A stretch of DNA of 64,000 bases from Paenibacillus algicola (GTDB lineage: Bacteria; Bacillota; Bacilli; Paenibacillales; Paenibacillaceae): positions 819,501 through 883,500 of the forward strand of contig NZ_CP040396.1 of NCBI RefSeq assembly GCF_005577435.1, given 5' to 3'. Made by a program: the position numbers and the translations under genes. Each line of letters starts with the position of its first letter. The first letter of the stretch is position 1. This document shows positions 1 through 8,738 of this stretch, in pieces. The notes under the pieces were generated by a model that was given only the letters and a program-made list of their open reading frames with translations, ran no database searches and was not told the origin of the DNA.

Positions 1-1
1 A

Positions 2-529
2 CTAATCGGTAACTTTGACCGATATAATAATTCAGGCAATTTAATTGTGGCTCAAACAAACGAAGGAAGGATGGTCTTTTCTATCGACCATGGCCATGCT
101 TTCTTTGGACCAGTATGGGACACAAATAAGATGGCAATTTTAAGATCTGTCAACACTCCCCAGTTTGTCCCACACTTTATTAGTGGACTTCAGCAACCAA
201 CACAGGGGGGCTGGTTGAATGGCATGGGAAGAGTTTTTCGGGCAATACAAGAAAACATTGATCTTACCAACCCTTCGGACCATTCGTTTCTATCGGTAAT
301 ATATGAAATTGAATGTCTAAGTGAAGCTACATTGGATGGATGGTTTTCTGAAATACCTGACGAATGGTATGTGGATAAAGCAAACCAAATCGGTCTTATG
401 AAACATTTTCTACTTCACCAAAAAAACAACTTACGTGCAATAATTCAGCAGATGGCTGAGCGTGAAGCATTCATTAATTTTAGGGGAGGGATGTTACAAT
501 GGAAAGGGTTGCGTGCTGGTACAGTGTAG
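2..529 (+). CDS. HipA-like kinase, C-terminal part (truncated by window edge)
   Basis: The frame is open from the first bases of the window, so this is the 3' part of a longer gene; the GTG at 47 is not the true start. The visible protein begins with an L-I-G-N-F-D-R-Y-N-N-S-G-N-L stretch followed by S-I-D-H-G-H-A-F. This is the N-x-D...N-x-G-N and I-D-x-x-x-A-F pattern of the C-terminal lobe of HipA-related kinases, where the Asp residues serve catalysis and Mg binding. The rest is helical with no membrane segment. It overlaps the downstream DUF3037 gene by 31 bp, so the two are probably translated together. HipA-like genes paired with DUF3037 genes are, to my knowledge, a recurrent arrangement of unknown role. 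A toxin-like kinase role is inference only. Confidence 0.72.
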   Translation, partial: LIGNFDRYNNSGNLIVAQTNEGRMVFSIDHGHAFFGPVWDTNKMAILRSVNTPQFVPHFISGLQQPTQGGWLNGMGRVFRAIQENIDLTNPSDHSFLSVIYEIECLSEATLDGWFSEIPDEWYVDKANQIGLMKHFLLHQKNNLRAIIQQMAEREAFINFRGGMLQWKGLRAGTV

Positions 530-1389
530 TTCGCTACAAAACAGACGTGATTGCAGGTGAGGTTGTAAATGTAGGTGTAGTATTACATAGCACTCAAGAT
601 GTGATTCTGACCCGTTTTCATGTGTTAGATGAAACTTCTCCTAAAATTAAAGCAGTCACAAATTCAAGAGTTGAGGAAGCGACGTATAAGACAGCAAAAG
701 ATATTTTAGAGTATTATCTACAAGAGAGCACCAAAAGTTTGTCAGGGACTGTTGGGACAGTGCAAATATCGTCCGCTTTATCGGATGATTTTCTTAATGA
801 CCTATATAAGTTTTATTCTGATAATCAACAGAACTTATTTTTATCTGAGCCAACATTCGCTATGACAGAGAATCTTGATGGTTTGTTTAAGAGCATTTTC
901 AACTCTTATGTAGGTAGACGATACCAAATTGATGATCAGAAGGATTTGAATATCAAAAAGTATGTTCGTCAGGTATTTGAAGAAAGAAATTTAATTAACA
1001 GTAAAGTCGCATCTGATATTGAGTTAACTCCCTTACATGATATACAGTCAGTTAAGATCAATATCGACTTTGGATTTAAGAACGGCGTTTGGAATTACCT
1101 GCAGACCATTCCTACTATAAACGGTCCGTCCAAAGGGACGGAGTGGTTTGCAAAAACTAAGTTTATGATTGAATCGGTGAAAGAACAGCCCAAGTTTTAT
1201 CTAATGTATAGAACCTCTGAACTAAAAGAGGGAACTCAGCAATATCTTAGTGAGTTGATTGACTTCTTCTCAAAAAATAATGATCACAGAGTTATAGGGC
1301 TGGATTTAGATAATAAGCAAAGACTATCTCAACTTTGTTCCACTATCGAAAAGGACGCACATGATTTAAAAGATGTTTTAGTATCTTGA
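499..1389 (+). CDS. DUF3037 domain protein
   Basis: A 296-residue soluble protein. Residues 7-30 (W-Y-S-V-V-R-Y then G-E-V-V-N-V-G-V-V-L) match the N-terminal signature I associate with DUF3037: an aromatic-rich strand followed by an N-V-G-V motif. The ATG at 499 follows a GGGGAGGG ribosome binding site at 483-490 and lies inside the end of the HipA-like gene, so the start is well supported and translational coupling is likely. No catalytic residues, signal peptide or membrane segment are evident. The biochemical role is unknown. Its constant pairing with a HipA-like kinase suggests a partner or substrate of that kinase, which is inference. A strong terminator ends the unit downstream. Confidence 0.75.
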   Translation: MERVACWYSVVRYKTDVIAGEVVNVGVVLHSTQDVILTRFHVLDETSPKIKAVTNSRVEEATYKTAKDILEYYLQESTKSLSGTVGTVQISSALSDDFLNDLYKFYSDNQQNLFLSEPTFAMTENLDGLFKSIFNSYVGRRYQIDDQKDLNIKKYVRQVFEERNLINSKVASDIELTPLHDIQSVKINIDFGFKNGVWNYLQTIPTINGPSKGTEWFAKTKFMIESVKEQPKFYLMYRTSELKEGTQQYLSELIDFFSKNNDHRVIGLDLDNKQRLSQLCSTIEKDAHDLKDVLVS

Positions 1390-1511
1390 AAGCATAGAAC
1401 GTAGAAATTAATCAAAATCAGCCCAAAATCTAAATAATCTGCTGTAGAAAGCAATCAAAGTTCACACTAAGCCTAAATGGTCGTGTTAAAGCCTAAAAAA
1501 GCATGTTACGA

Positions 1512-1557
1512 GCCGAGCGAAAAACAGGTATTCACTCCTGTTTTTCCTCGGCTTTTT
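1512..1557 (+). terminator. Rho-independent terminator after the HipA-like/DUF3037 pair
   Basis: A GCCGAG outer stem and an AAAAACAGG inner stem pair with CCTGTTTTT and CTCGGC around a short loop, followed by six T. It lies 120 bp after the DUF3037 stop. The rest of the 1390-1742 gap shows no convincing gene: two short overlapping frames run through the hairpin. It presumably contains the promoter of the Gabija genes, but no clear -35/-10 pair stands out. Confidence 0.85.
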
Positions 1558-1742
1558 TGTCACTTGATGTTTGTATTTATGGAGGAAACATGCCTTTTCG
1601 GAAAATTTCAAGTACATTATACCTACAGGCAGGGTATTTTTACCATTTTGTCGAAATGATAAAAGTTAAAGACGATATAAGTTTCGAATTGTCGGGCTAA
1701 GATGTTTCCCTATGAACTCGAAAATCAAGGAGTGAGCGTTGC

Positions 1743-3701
1743 TTGTACATTTCTAAATTAACAATCCAGAATTTTAGGTGTTTTCAGGATTTCACTATTG
1801 AATTTAATGAAGGATTAAACGTATTAATTGGCGGTAATAATGCAGGAAAAACCACAGTAATCAAAGCGTTGGAATTTCTATTTAAAAGAGGAAGCACGAG
1901 AACGCCCTCCGTAGATGACTTTTATAAAAGCCTTGATGTATCTATCCCACCTGAGATAACGATTACTGCAAAACTAACGTCTTCCAAAACGGATACCATG
2001 GATGATAAGGCTATTGTCGCAAGTTGGCTTACGAAATTAGAAACACCATGGGAAGCAGAATTGACTTATAAATATTTCCTCCCAGAACAAGATCAAAAAA
2101 AATATATTGAGGAAAGTGCCAACTTATCCACCACAAGAGAACGCTGGTCTTTATTAGAAAGGAGTCTAAAACGATATGTCGCAAGAATTTATGGGGGGAA
2201 TTTTATAAATAAAAATCGTGCTGAACCTGAATATTTGGATAAAATCCATTGCGAGACTTTAGATGCACTTCGGGACGTGGAGAACAAAATGTTTACAGGT
2301 AAAAATACTTTACTTAAACAGTTGCTTATCCACTTCAAGGATAAAGCACCACTTGTTGAAAATCATGCGAAAATAACTGATGATCACATCGTAACCACTC
2401 ATAGTGATAATTTCAGTGATCTTGCTCGATCGTTGGTTGATAATATAGTTAGGCGAGTAAACCACAGAGAATTTCTGGAGTTTGCAGAAAAAACGGGTGC
2501 ATCTGTTGGTGGTATACCTGCTTTAGAGGGGAATCTACAGGAAGGTGATGTATTATCTGCTTTACGACTTATCATAAAAGATCAAACTGGAATCGAAATT
2601 CCGATCATTAATAATGGAATGGGTTATAACAATCTTATTTATATATCATTGATATTATCGAAATTCAAAATGATAACTTCTGCTGAATACGGCGAAAATG
2701 CAAAGTCATTCCCCATTTTACTAATTGAGGAACCAGAAGCACATCTTCATCCAGCTCTTCAATACAACTTTTTGAAGTTTTTGAAAGATGAGCTGGATAA
2801 TCAAAGTTTCAGTAGACAAATTTTTATAACAACACATTCCACGCAGATTACATCTGCCGTTGGATTGAAACCAGTTATTTGTCTGGAGAAAGAAGATGGG
2901 AAAGGTGTTCATGCAAAGTATCCCAACAAAGTTTTTTCAGAAAGTAAGGAGGATCAGGATTCCAGAAAATATGTGGAAAGGTTTCTTGATGCAACTAAAT
3001 CAGCCATGTTGTTTGCGAAATCAGTCGTATTAGTTGAAGGGATGGCTGAATTAATATTACTCCCAATCTTAGCTCAAAAGGTACACTGTGATATGGACAA
3101 ACATCATGTCGCTCTTGTACGGGTTGATGCACTAACTTTTAAACACTTTATTAAGCTGTATGGTGCAAGTATCAAAACTGATAGAAAACAATATGCGATG
3201 GAAAAGAGAGTTAGTTGTATTGTTGACTCCGATCCTGCAAAAATAATTAAGAAGAAAGAAAAAGGAAAGCGTAGAAGCTGGAAGGGATGCTGGCCATTTG
3301 AGTTGTATTGTAATCCCGATACTTTTAACTATATGCCGCTTTCAGGTGCATTGCGGAATCTTATAAGGCAAGTAGATACCTGTTCAAATGTAGAAATATT
3401 TTATAAACAAGAGAAAGGGAAAACATTTGAATATGACTTAGCATGGGATAATCTTATTAATGAACTGTTATTTTCGCCAGAAGTTGCGATCACGGAAGTA
3501 GATGAATTAAAAGCCAGTGACTGGACTGAAGAGGAGAAAAAATGTGCTAAGTTTGCTTCGAGCTTCCTTCTTCATGCTCATAAGCAAAAAGGTGAGTTGG
3601 CATTTGAACTGGCAAGTAGAATACAAGAAAATAAGTCGACTGTCGTTAATTTACCCAAGCATATACAAGAAGCATTTGAGTGGGCATGCTATAGAAATTA
3701 G
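1743..3701 (+). CDS. gajA: Gabija protein GajA: OLD-family ATPase/TOPRIM endonuclease
   Basis: A 652-residue protein with an N-terminal ABC-type ATPase: N-F-R-C-F near residue 10, Walker A G-G-N-N-A-G-K-T-T at 30-38, Walker B with L-L-I-E-E-P-E-A-H-L-H-P near 325-337, and a T-T-H-S switch soon after. The C-terminal TOPRIM domain starts at V-L-V-E-G-x-x-E near 430 (metal-binding Glu) and includes I-V-D-S-D-P near 492 (the D-x-D acidic pair). This is the class 2 OLD layout; GajA nicks or cuts DNA when nucleotide pools fall during phage infection. The start is TTG at 1743, served by AAGGAGTG at 1728-1735. The helicase gene follows after 13 bp. Catalytic motifs look intact, so it is probably functional. 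It is somewhat longer than the roughly 580-residue type GajA. Confidence 0.88.
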   Translation: MYISKLTIQNFRCFQDFTIEFNEGLNVLIGGNNAGKTTVIKALEFLFKRGSTRTPSVDDFYKSLDVSIPPEITITAKLTSSKTDTMDDKAIVASWLTKLETPWEAELTYKYFLPEQDQKKYIEESANLSTTRERWSLLERSLKRYVARIYGGNFINKNRAEPEYLDKIHCETLDALRDVENKMFTGKNTLLKQLLIHFKDKAPLVENHAKITDDHIVTTHSDNFSDLARSLVDNIVRRVNHREFLEFAEKTGASVGGIPALEGNLQEGDVLSALRLIIKDQTGIEIPIINNGMGYNNLIYISLILSKFKMITSAEYGENAKSFPILLIEEPEAHLHPALQYNFLKFLKDELDNQSFSRQIFITTHSTQITSAVGLKPVICLEKEDGKGVHAKYPNKVFSESKEDQDSRKYVERFLDATKSAMLFAKSVVLVEGMAELILLPILAQKVHCDMDKHHVALVRVDALTFKHFIKLYGASIKTDRKQYAMEKRVSCIVDSDPAKIIKKKEKGKRRSWKGCWPFELYCNPDTFNYMPLSGALRNLIRQVDTCSNVEIFYKQEKGKTFEYDLAWDNLINELLFSPEVAITEVDELKASDWTEEEKKCAKFASSFLLHAHKQKGELAFELASRIQENKSTVVNLPKHIQEAFEWACYRN

Positions 3702-3714
3702 TTGGAGGAACCCA

Positions 3715-5490
3715 ATGGATAAAGTTAAGGTTATCTCTTCTGATGAGAGTATTTCAGAGTTATCGGGTCATTTCAAAGTCATTGCTGGTCCAGGTGCGGG
3801 AAAAACACACTGGCTTGTTACTCATATCCAAAATGTCCTTCAAAATGTGAAGGAACTTACAGCCGCATCAAAGATTGCATGCATTACATATACAACCGTG
3901 GCAGGAGAAGAAATTCAAAAACGATTAGGAATCAATCAGAATAAAGTAGAAGTATCTACTATCCACAGTTTTCTCTATGCAAATATTGTTAAGCCCTATA
4001 TATATCTATTAAAAGACGATAATGGGGATATGTTAGTCAATGTTGAAGAATTAGACGGCCATGACGAGAACATAGCCACAAAAGGTAAAATATACGTTTG
4101 GCAGCAAGAAGCGAGAAATGGATATTTGACTGATAAGCAAAAAATTAAAAAATGCTTAGAAAACTTGGACTGGAAGCTTGAAGAGAATGGAATCAATTTG
4201 AAACCAAGAAAACCCTATTTAAGCAAAATAGGTAGGTACAGCATTAAATCGGAAGAATTGCTTATTTACAAGAGACTGTTCTGGAAAGAAGGTGTAATTC
4301 ACCACGAAGATGTAATTTACTTCGCATACATAATTCTGGAGGAATACCCACTACTCATTGATCATATAAGGTCCAAATATCCGTTTGTTTTTCTGGATGA
4401 ATTTCAAGATACGAATCCGATTCAGACTGAAATAATTAAGAAATTGGGCAATGCTGGCTCTGTTATTGGGGTAATTGGAGATCCTGCTCAATCAATTTAT
4501 GAATTTCAAGGAGCTTCACGGCAGGACTTTATTTCATTTTCTCTTCCAAATCAAACTATGTATTCAATTGAGAATAATAGAAGATGTGGCAGTAAGATTG
4601 TAGACTTTCTAAATTACATTAGGATTGGCGATGAACTGGAACAAAAGCCATTGAGAGATGATAGTGAAATTGATGTATATTTTTATGAATGTAATGAAGC
4701 TGGAGACGACAACATAACAAGGTTTCATGAATTGAGAAGTAGGTTTAGGCTTAATGGCGACTACTGTATATTAGCTCGGAATAATGACTTAGTTAAGCAA
4801 CTGCGAAATGCTGAGGCAGAGGATATCTGGACAAGTTTTAATGAAATTGATTCTAATAGAGAAAGGTTTATTAAGAAGATGTTTACTGCATTTAAATTAG
4901 TGAATGATAACCGACAAGAGGCTGGAGTTAAGGAGCTTATAAAAATTTTTAAAACTGACAAGGATGGGATTTTAAAAGAGCCTTTTCAGGAATATCAGTA
5001 TGTTAGCCCTGTTATGAAACGAAGCTTGGCTGTGGATTTACTTGAATTTATGGCGTGTGGTATGGTGAAATTTCAAGATAAATCTTTATATGAATTTTAT
5101 GAAGCTCTCTCTGGATTGTTGAAGGTTAAAAATTATGGTATTAAGAAGATCACAAGGGGGAGAATTAAAGAGTTTTCAGATTCTACATCAATAAAGTTGC
5201 TATTAGATAATCTCATTTTGCCAGAAGAAAAATCATCAGAGATACGAACAATACATAAGGCAAAAGGGATGGAATTTGAATCAGTATTGTTATATTTTTC
5301 GGATAATGAGGAAGTAAAAAGACTTATTAGTCCTGATATTAGTTCAGAAAAAGATGATACACGAATTTTATATGTTGCATTGAGTAGGGCAAAGGATTTG
5401 TTATGTATTGCATGTCCGCCCTTAGACACTGAGACGAAAACCATACTTAGTTCAATGAATTTAATGGAAGTGGACTTAGTGATGCCATAA
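3715..5490 (+). CDS. gajB: Gabija protein GajB: UvrD/PcrA-like superfamily 1 helicase
   Basis: A 591-residue protein with all main SF1A helicase motifs: Walker A A-G-P-G-A-G-K-T near residue 24-31, motif Ia with T-Y-T-T, motif II L-D-E-F-Q-D near 228, motif III G-D-P-A-Q-S-I-Y-E-F-Q-G, motif IV N-N-R-R, motif V T-I-H-K-A-K-G-M-E-F and motif VI Y-V-A-L-S-R-A-K near 552. I chose the ATG at 3715 because TTGGAGGAA lies just upstream; the frame is open further back but only inside gajA. In Gabija, GajB binds GajA and is thought to be activated by DNA ends or by DNA processing to deplete NTPs. The tight two-gene layout supports calling a Gabija system rather than a stray repair helicase. Confidence 0.87.
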   Translation: MDKVKVISSDESISELSGHFKVIAGPGAGKTHWLVTHIQNVLQNVKELTAASKIACITYTTVAGEEIQKRLGINQNKVEVSTIHSFLYANIVKPYIYLLKDDNGDMLVNVEELDGHDENIATKGKIYVWQQEARNGYLTDKQKIKKCLENLDWKLEENGINLKPRKPYLSKIGRYSIKSEELLIYKRLFWKEGVIHHEDVIYFAYIILEEYPLLIDHIRSKYPFVFLDEFQDTNPIQTEIIKKLGNAGSVIGVIGDPAQSIYEFQGASRQDFISFSLPNQTMYSIENNRRCGSKIVDFLNYIRIGDELEQKPLRDDSEIDVYFYECNEAGDDNITRFHELRSRFRLNGDYCILARNNDLVKQLRNAEAEDIWTSFNEIDSNRERFIKKMFTAFKLVNDNRQEAGVKELIKIFKTDKDGILKEPFQEYQYVSPVMKRSLAVDLLEFMACGMVKFQDKSLYEFYEALSGLLKVKNYGIKKITRGRIKEFSDSTSIKLLLDNLILPEEKSSEIRTIHKAKGMEFESVLLYFSDNEEVKRLISPDISSEKDDTRILYVALSRAKDLLCIACPPLDTETKTILSSMNLMEVDLVMP

Positions 5491-5563
5491 ATAATATTTT
5501 AATAATTTTGGTGATGGCATTTAGTCTTCTATTTGGGGTTAACAACCAGAAGGGAAGATCAGT

Positions 5564-6028
5564 TTGAAAAAGAAGATTGGAAATAGACGGAAAATAGCTT
5601 TTTTAATTGGAGTAGGCGTCTTTTTGATTCCGATCCTTCTTAATTTACTCGTTTTTAGTTGGAGATTAGATACAGAACTACCATTGTTAAGCGTCTTTAA
5701 CACACACGGGAGTATTGAGGGGTGGTTATCATTCTGGGGTAATTTAGTGGGTACGATTGTAAGTGGATGTGTTGCATTTTTAGTTGCAAAAATAACTATT
5801 TCTGAGCAATCCAAAAAAGACGAAAAACTCGAAGCAGACTTGCTAACTATTAAACAACTACCAGCATTAATAAAGGTTAAAATTGAACTGGATAAAATTC
5901 TCGGTGAACTACTGCGAATCAGCGGAGAGAAAAAAGAAATAATTGAGGAGTACAGAGAAAACAGAGTGGTGTTTACTGAAAGTGATCTCATTATGTCATT
6001 GGATTATTCTATGGACTGTCAACAGTAA
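5564..6028 (+). pseudogene. Membrane protein gene interrupted by an IS3 element (5' part)
   Basis: The TTG start at 5564 follows AAGGGA at 5550-5555, 73 bp after gajB, so it is probably a third gene of the defence operon. The protein has an N-terminal membrane helix (about residues 12-30), a short loop with G-W-L-S-F-W-G-N, a second hydrophobic helix (G-T-I-V-S-G-C-V-A-F-L-V-A) and a charged cytoplasmic coiled region. At 6012 it runs into the IS3 element and stops artificially at 6028. Removing the IS together with one CTA copy (6009-6011 or 7214-7216) keeps the frame open into 7217-7276, where a second IS lies. Removing that one keeps it open again past 8506. I recognise no family; it resembles small two-helix proteins found near restriction and phage-defence genes. 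Confidence 0.6.
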
Positions 6029-6029
6029 A

Positions 6030-6830
6030 TCAGACAACTTTTTTAAGGGCCGCAGCTTTATACTGAACGGGTGTCATGTAACCTAGTGAACCATGAACCC
6101 GGTGTTTGTTAAACCAGTTCACATAATCATATAATTCTAGCTTTAGATGGTGGAGACTCTGGAACGACATCTGGTTAATGAATTCGGTTTTCATTACTTT
6201 GTAAGTCGCTTCAGCAACGGCGTTGTCGTAAGGACAGCCCTTCATGCTGAGCGAACGACCGATGTCAAAGGTCTTTAACAACGTATCCATGGCCTGGTTT
6301 TTAAACTCACTTCCACGATCCGTGTGGAACCACTGAATGTCGCTCAAATCGCCTTCTACTGTGGCAAAGGCGCGGGAAACTAGAGCAGCGTCCTTACGCG
6401 GACCTGCACTGTGCCCAATAATTTCTCTGTTGAATAAGTCGACCAGTACACAAATGTAATGCCACTTGTGCCCGACTTTTACATACGTCAGATCGCTGAC
6501 GACAAAGCGTTTTGCTTCTGTTTGGTTGAACTCACGTTTCAATACATTGGCTGTGTTTGCATCATTACAAGCCGTTCTATGCGGCTTATACTGAGCAATC
6601 GTGTACGTGGACACAAGACCTTGCTCTTTCATAATCCGCCCAATACGGCGTCTGGAAACCGTGTATCCTTGCTCCTGGAGTTTCGTTTTAATCTTCCGTG
6701 TCCCATAGACTTTGCGGTTGCTTTGAAAGATCGCTACGATCGCCTTCGTAAGAATGCTCTCGTCTTCGCTTTCTTTCTCGCTTACTTCATAGTAAAAGGT
6801 GCTTTTAGGGATTTGTAGGACGTTACACAT
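6030..6830 (-). CDS. IS3-family transposase OrfB (integrase catalytic part)
   Basis: A 266-residue rve-type DDE integrase. An N-terminal HTH_21-like region (T-R-K-I, R-R-I-G-R-I-M) precedes the catalytic core: first Asp in V-S-D-L-T-Y-V, second Asp in F-H-T-D-R-G-S-E-F, and Glu in D-N-A-V-A-E-A-T-Y-K. The C-terminal L-G-Y-M-T-P-V-Q-Y is the usual IS3 ending. The open frame continues upstream of the ATG to overlap the end of orfA near 6875. As in other IS3 elements, the active enzyme is probably an OrfAB fusion made by ribosomal frameshifting, and the listed ATG may not be used. No frameshift is seen within orfB. Confidence 0.9.
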   Translation of the reverse strand: MCNVLQIPKSTFYYEVSEKESEDESILTKAIVAIFQSNRKVYGTRKIKTKLQEQGYTVSRRRIGRIMKEQGLVSTYTIAQYKPHRTACNDANTANVLKREFNQTEAKRFVVSDLTYVKVGHKWHYICVLVDLFNREIIGHSAGPRKDAALVSRAFATVEGDLSDIQWFHTDRGSEFKNQAMDTLLKTFDIGRSLSMKGCPYDNAVAEATYKVMKTEFINQMSFQSLHHLKLELYDYVNWFNKHRVHGSLGYMTPVQYKAAALKKVV

Positions 6831-6871
6831 TGCTGATACCGAGTATTTATCACTATTTTGTTTAATGATGT

Positions 6872-7171
6872 TTACTTTCGTCCCATGATCAGCGCGGCTT
6901 GCTTTAAAATGTCATTCTCCATTCGAAGTTGTTTAAGTTCTTTTCGAAGCGCAATAAGTTCATTCTCTTCTGCGCTTCTATTGTCTTTTTCAGAAAACGA
7001 GCCTGAGGTTTGGGATTGTTTGATCCAGCGATCTAGCGCAGATGGGCTGAGCTCATACTCATTTGCAATGGCTGCTCTGGTTTTCCCATTTTCATATAAC
7101 TGAACCATTTGTCTCTTAAATTCTGCTGTAAATGTACGTCTTTCTCTTGGCATAGTAGATCCGCTCCTCAT
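6872..7171 (-). CDS. IS3-family transposase OrfA (HTH protein)
   Basis: A 99-residue HTH_Tnp_1 protein: R-R-T-F-T-A-E-F-K-R-Q-M-V-Q-L-Y followed by a helix-turn-helix (R-A-A-I-A-N-E-Y-E-L-S-P-S-A-L-D-R-W) and a leucine-rich coiled coil (L-R-K-E-L-K-Q-L-R-M-E-N-D-I-L-K). It binds the IS ends and dimerises. The ATG at 7171 lies 42 bp inside the right end of the element. A better-spaced ATG at about 7153 (M-P-R-E-R-R) is also possible. Confidence 0.88.
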   Translation of the reverse strand: MRSGSTMPRERRTFTAEFKRQMVQLYENGKTRAAIANEYELSPSALDRWIKQSQTSGSFSEKDNRSAEENELIALRKELKQLRMENDILKQAALIMGRK

Positions 7172-7276
7172 TGTGATGATTTCATTCTACTAGCCCCTAA
7201 TTTTCCTGTCCAACTAAGTGTAGCCGATTCACTATACTCCCTATAAACGATGAGAACTTTAAAGATATCGCAGGCC

Positions 7277-8504
7277 TGTTGATTAACCACTAAATGGTAG
7301 AAAAAGAGCCGTCAACCCGATAAAATGTTTGTACCCCTACAAACAATTGGGAAGGTGACGACTCCATGAAAAATACTAACACGATTCTTCCCATTCTACA
7401 AACACTCCTTACGACTGAAGAAGTCGATCATATCGTCCAGGCGACCGGTTATGTGGATAAAGCTCGAAAGTTCACGGTTCATCATTTGCTTCAATATTGG
7501 TGCGCCGCAGCGAGTGAAGAGTGGTCAGGATATCGCTCTGGCGCAGATCGCGCCGTCCGTAGCGGCTTAAGCCCTGTTCATTATTCCTGTTTCTCGGGCA
7601 AAGCAGCAGAGGTTCCATTTGAAATATTCAAAGAGCTGTTTCATCTACTTGTCCGTAAATGTAACCGTGAAACACGGCGAAAGCTCGCCCTCCCAAAAGA
7701 ACTGCTACTCATTGATTCGACAACCATCACGGTAGGGAAAACTCGCTTGCCATGGGCTCCCTATCATGGAGAACGAGCGGCGGTTAAATTACATGTAGCA
7801 TTACGTGCCCTCAACGGGCAACCGCTTAGCGTCACAGAAACCGTTGGTTCAAAGCACGATAGTCCTGTGTGCGAAACGCTGGAAAACATTGATTTTATTT
7901 TGGTTATGGACCGAGCCTACGGCAAGTTGGAGCGGTTGGATCGTTATAAACAAGAGGGGCAATCCTTCGTCATCCGTCTTCGTGACAATGTTCATATCGA
8001 GAAACCCTACACCTTGCGGCGTCAGTCCCAGGCCGATTCTTCAGTGATTGGTGATTTCACCTGTCAACTCGGAACGCCTCAGTGTCGCTCTACACAACGT
8101 CATCGTGTAGTCATCTTTAGGGATTTTGAAGGAAGAGAGATTCGCGTCGTTACTGACTTGATGAGTATAAGTGCGGAACAGATTGCTTTGATCTATAAAG
8201 CCCGCTGGCAGATTGAGGTGTTCTTTCGCTGGATCAAGCAACACCTTAATATTCCGACGTTATTTGGCACGACAGAAAATGCCGTTTATGGCCAATTGTT
8301 CTGCGCGTTGATCGTCTTTGTGCTACTCAAATGGTTGTTTGATGGGACCCGTCATGGAGTTCCTCGTCATGCTAACCTTAGTTTCGTTCGGTTCGCTCGC
8401 TTGCTGCTCTTGAACGACTTGTCCGCAGAGTGGCTGATTCGAATACAACGTTTAATGTCGTGTTTTTCCAGGCTGAGTTAATTACATATATTGGTTAATC
8501 AACA
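7277..8504. mobile_element. IS4-family insertion sequence (about 1.23 kb)
   Basis: Both ends carry the inverted repeat TGTTGATTAACCA (7277-7289 and its complement ending at 8504) around one transposase gene. GCCTG occurs at 7274-7278 and again at 8506-8510, a possible target duplication, although it overlaps the left repeat by 2 bp, so the ends are not certain. It inserted only about 60 bp from the IS3 element, in what appears to be the same host gene. Confidence 0.75.
7366..8481 (+). CDS. IS4-family DDE transposase
   Basis: A 371-residue transposase. A DUF4372-like N-terminus (residues 1-70) precedes the DDE_Tnp_1 core. The first Asp is in L-L-I-D-S-T-T-I, the second in V-M-D-R-A-Y-G, and the Glu in the IS4 signature Y-K-A-R-W-Q-I-E-V-F-F-R-W-I-K-Q. 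The ATG at 7366 follows GGGAAGGTG at 7350-7358. The frame is intact and both IS ends are present, so the element may still move. Confidence 0.9.
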   Translation: MKNTNTILPILQTLLTTEEVDHIVQATGYVDKARKFTVHHLLQYWCAAASEEWSGYRSGADRAVRSGLSPVHYSCFSGKAAEVPFEIFKELFHLLVRKCNRETRRKLALPKELLLIDSTTITVGKTRLPWAPYHGERAAVKLHVALRALNGQPLSVTETVGSKHDSPVCETLENIDFILVMDRAYGKLERLDRYKQEGQSFVIRLRDNVHIEKPYTLRRQSQADSSVIGDFTCQLGTPQCRSTQRHRVVIFRDFEGREIRVVTDLMSISAEQIALIYKARWQIEVFFRWIKQHLNIPTLFGTTENAVYGQLFCALIVFVLLKWLFDGTRHGVPRHANLSFVRFARLLLLNDLSAEWLIRIQRLMSCFSRLS

Positions 8505-8553
8505 AGCCTGTTAATGGAGTTATGTAAGCAACACTATGATGGAGGTGGAATCG

Positions 8554-8685
8554 ATGAAAATGGTAGTGGGCAAATTGAAGGCACGGCGGTTTGTACAGAA
8601 CCTTGTGGCTGAGGTGGTTGCTGATTTACTTATGCTCTCTTCGGGTATTGTGATCGGCTATCACTTAAAAACGCTGATGTTTTAA
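8554..8685 (+). CDS. Small membrane protein (43 aa), unknown function
   Basis: The ATG at 8554 lies 6 nt behind a strong GGAGGTGG site (8540-8547). The product starts M-K-M-V-V-G-K-L-K-A-R-R-F-V and has a C-terminal hydrophobic stretch (V-V-A-D-L-L-M-L-S-S-G-I-V-I-G-Y) that could be one membrane helix. I do not recognise a family. An overlapping frame, possibly the tail of the IS-disrupted membrane gene, runs through it. The good ribosome binding site is the main support. Confidence 0.4.
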   Translation: MKMVVGKLKARRFVQNLVAEVVADLLMLSSGIVIGYHLKTLMF

Positions 8686-8738
8686 GGCTGGAGAAGGTTC
8701 AAGCGATTGGAAGCTGGCTGTTCGAGGTGGGGAGTCGG

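Larger units (their letters stand above)
6012..7213. mobile_element. IS3-family insertion sequence (about 1.2 kb)
   Basis: The element carries orfA and orfB on the minus strand. The left end starts TGGACTG at 6012 and the right end reads CCTGTCCA at 7205-7212, so the outer bases form a short imperfect inverted repeat. CTA at 6009-6011 and CTA at 7214-7216 are a possible 3-bp target duplication, the size usual for this family. The exact ends are uncertain by 1-2 bp. It interrupts the membrane protein gene behind gajB. Confidence 0.75.

Noticed and set aside
1477..1700. Two short overlapping plus-strand frames (60 and 65 codons)
   Set aside because: They run straight through a strong terminator hairpin, have no ribosome binding site and no recognisable protein pattern.
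5539..5991. 150-codon minus-strand frame opposite the membrane-protein gene
   Set aside because: Serine-rich shadow frame without ribosome binding site; the plus-strand frame has a proper site and membrane helices.
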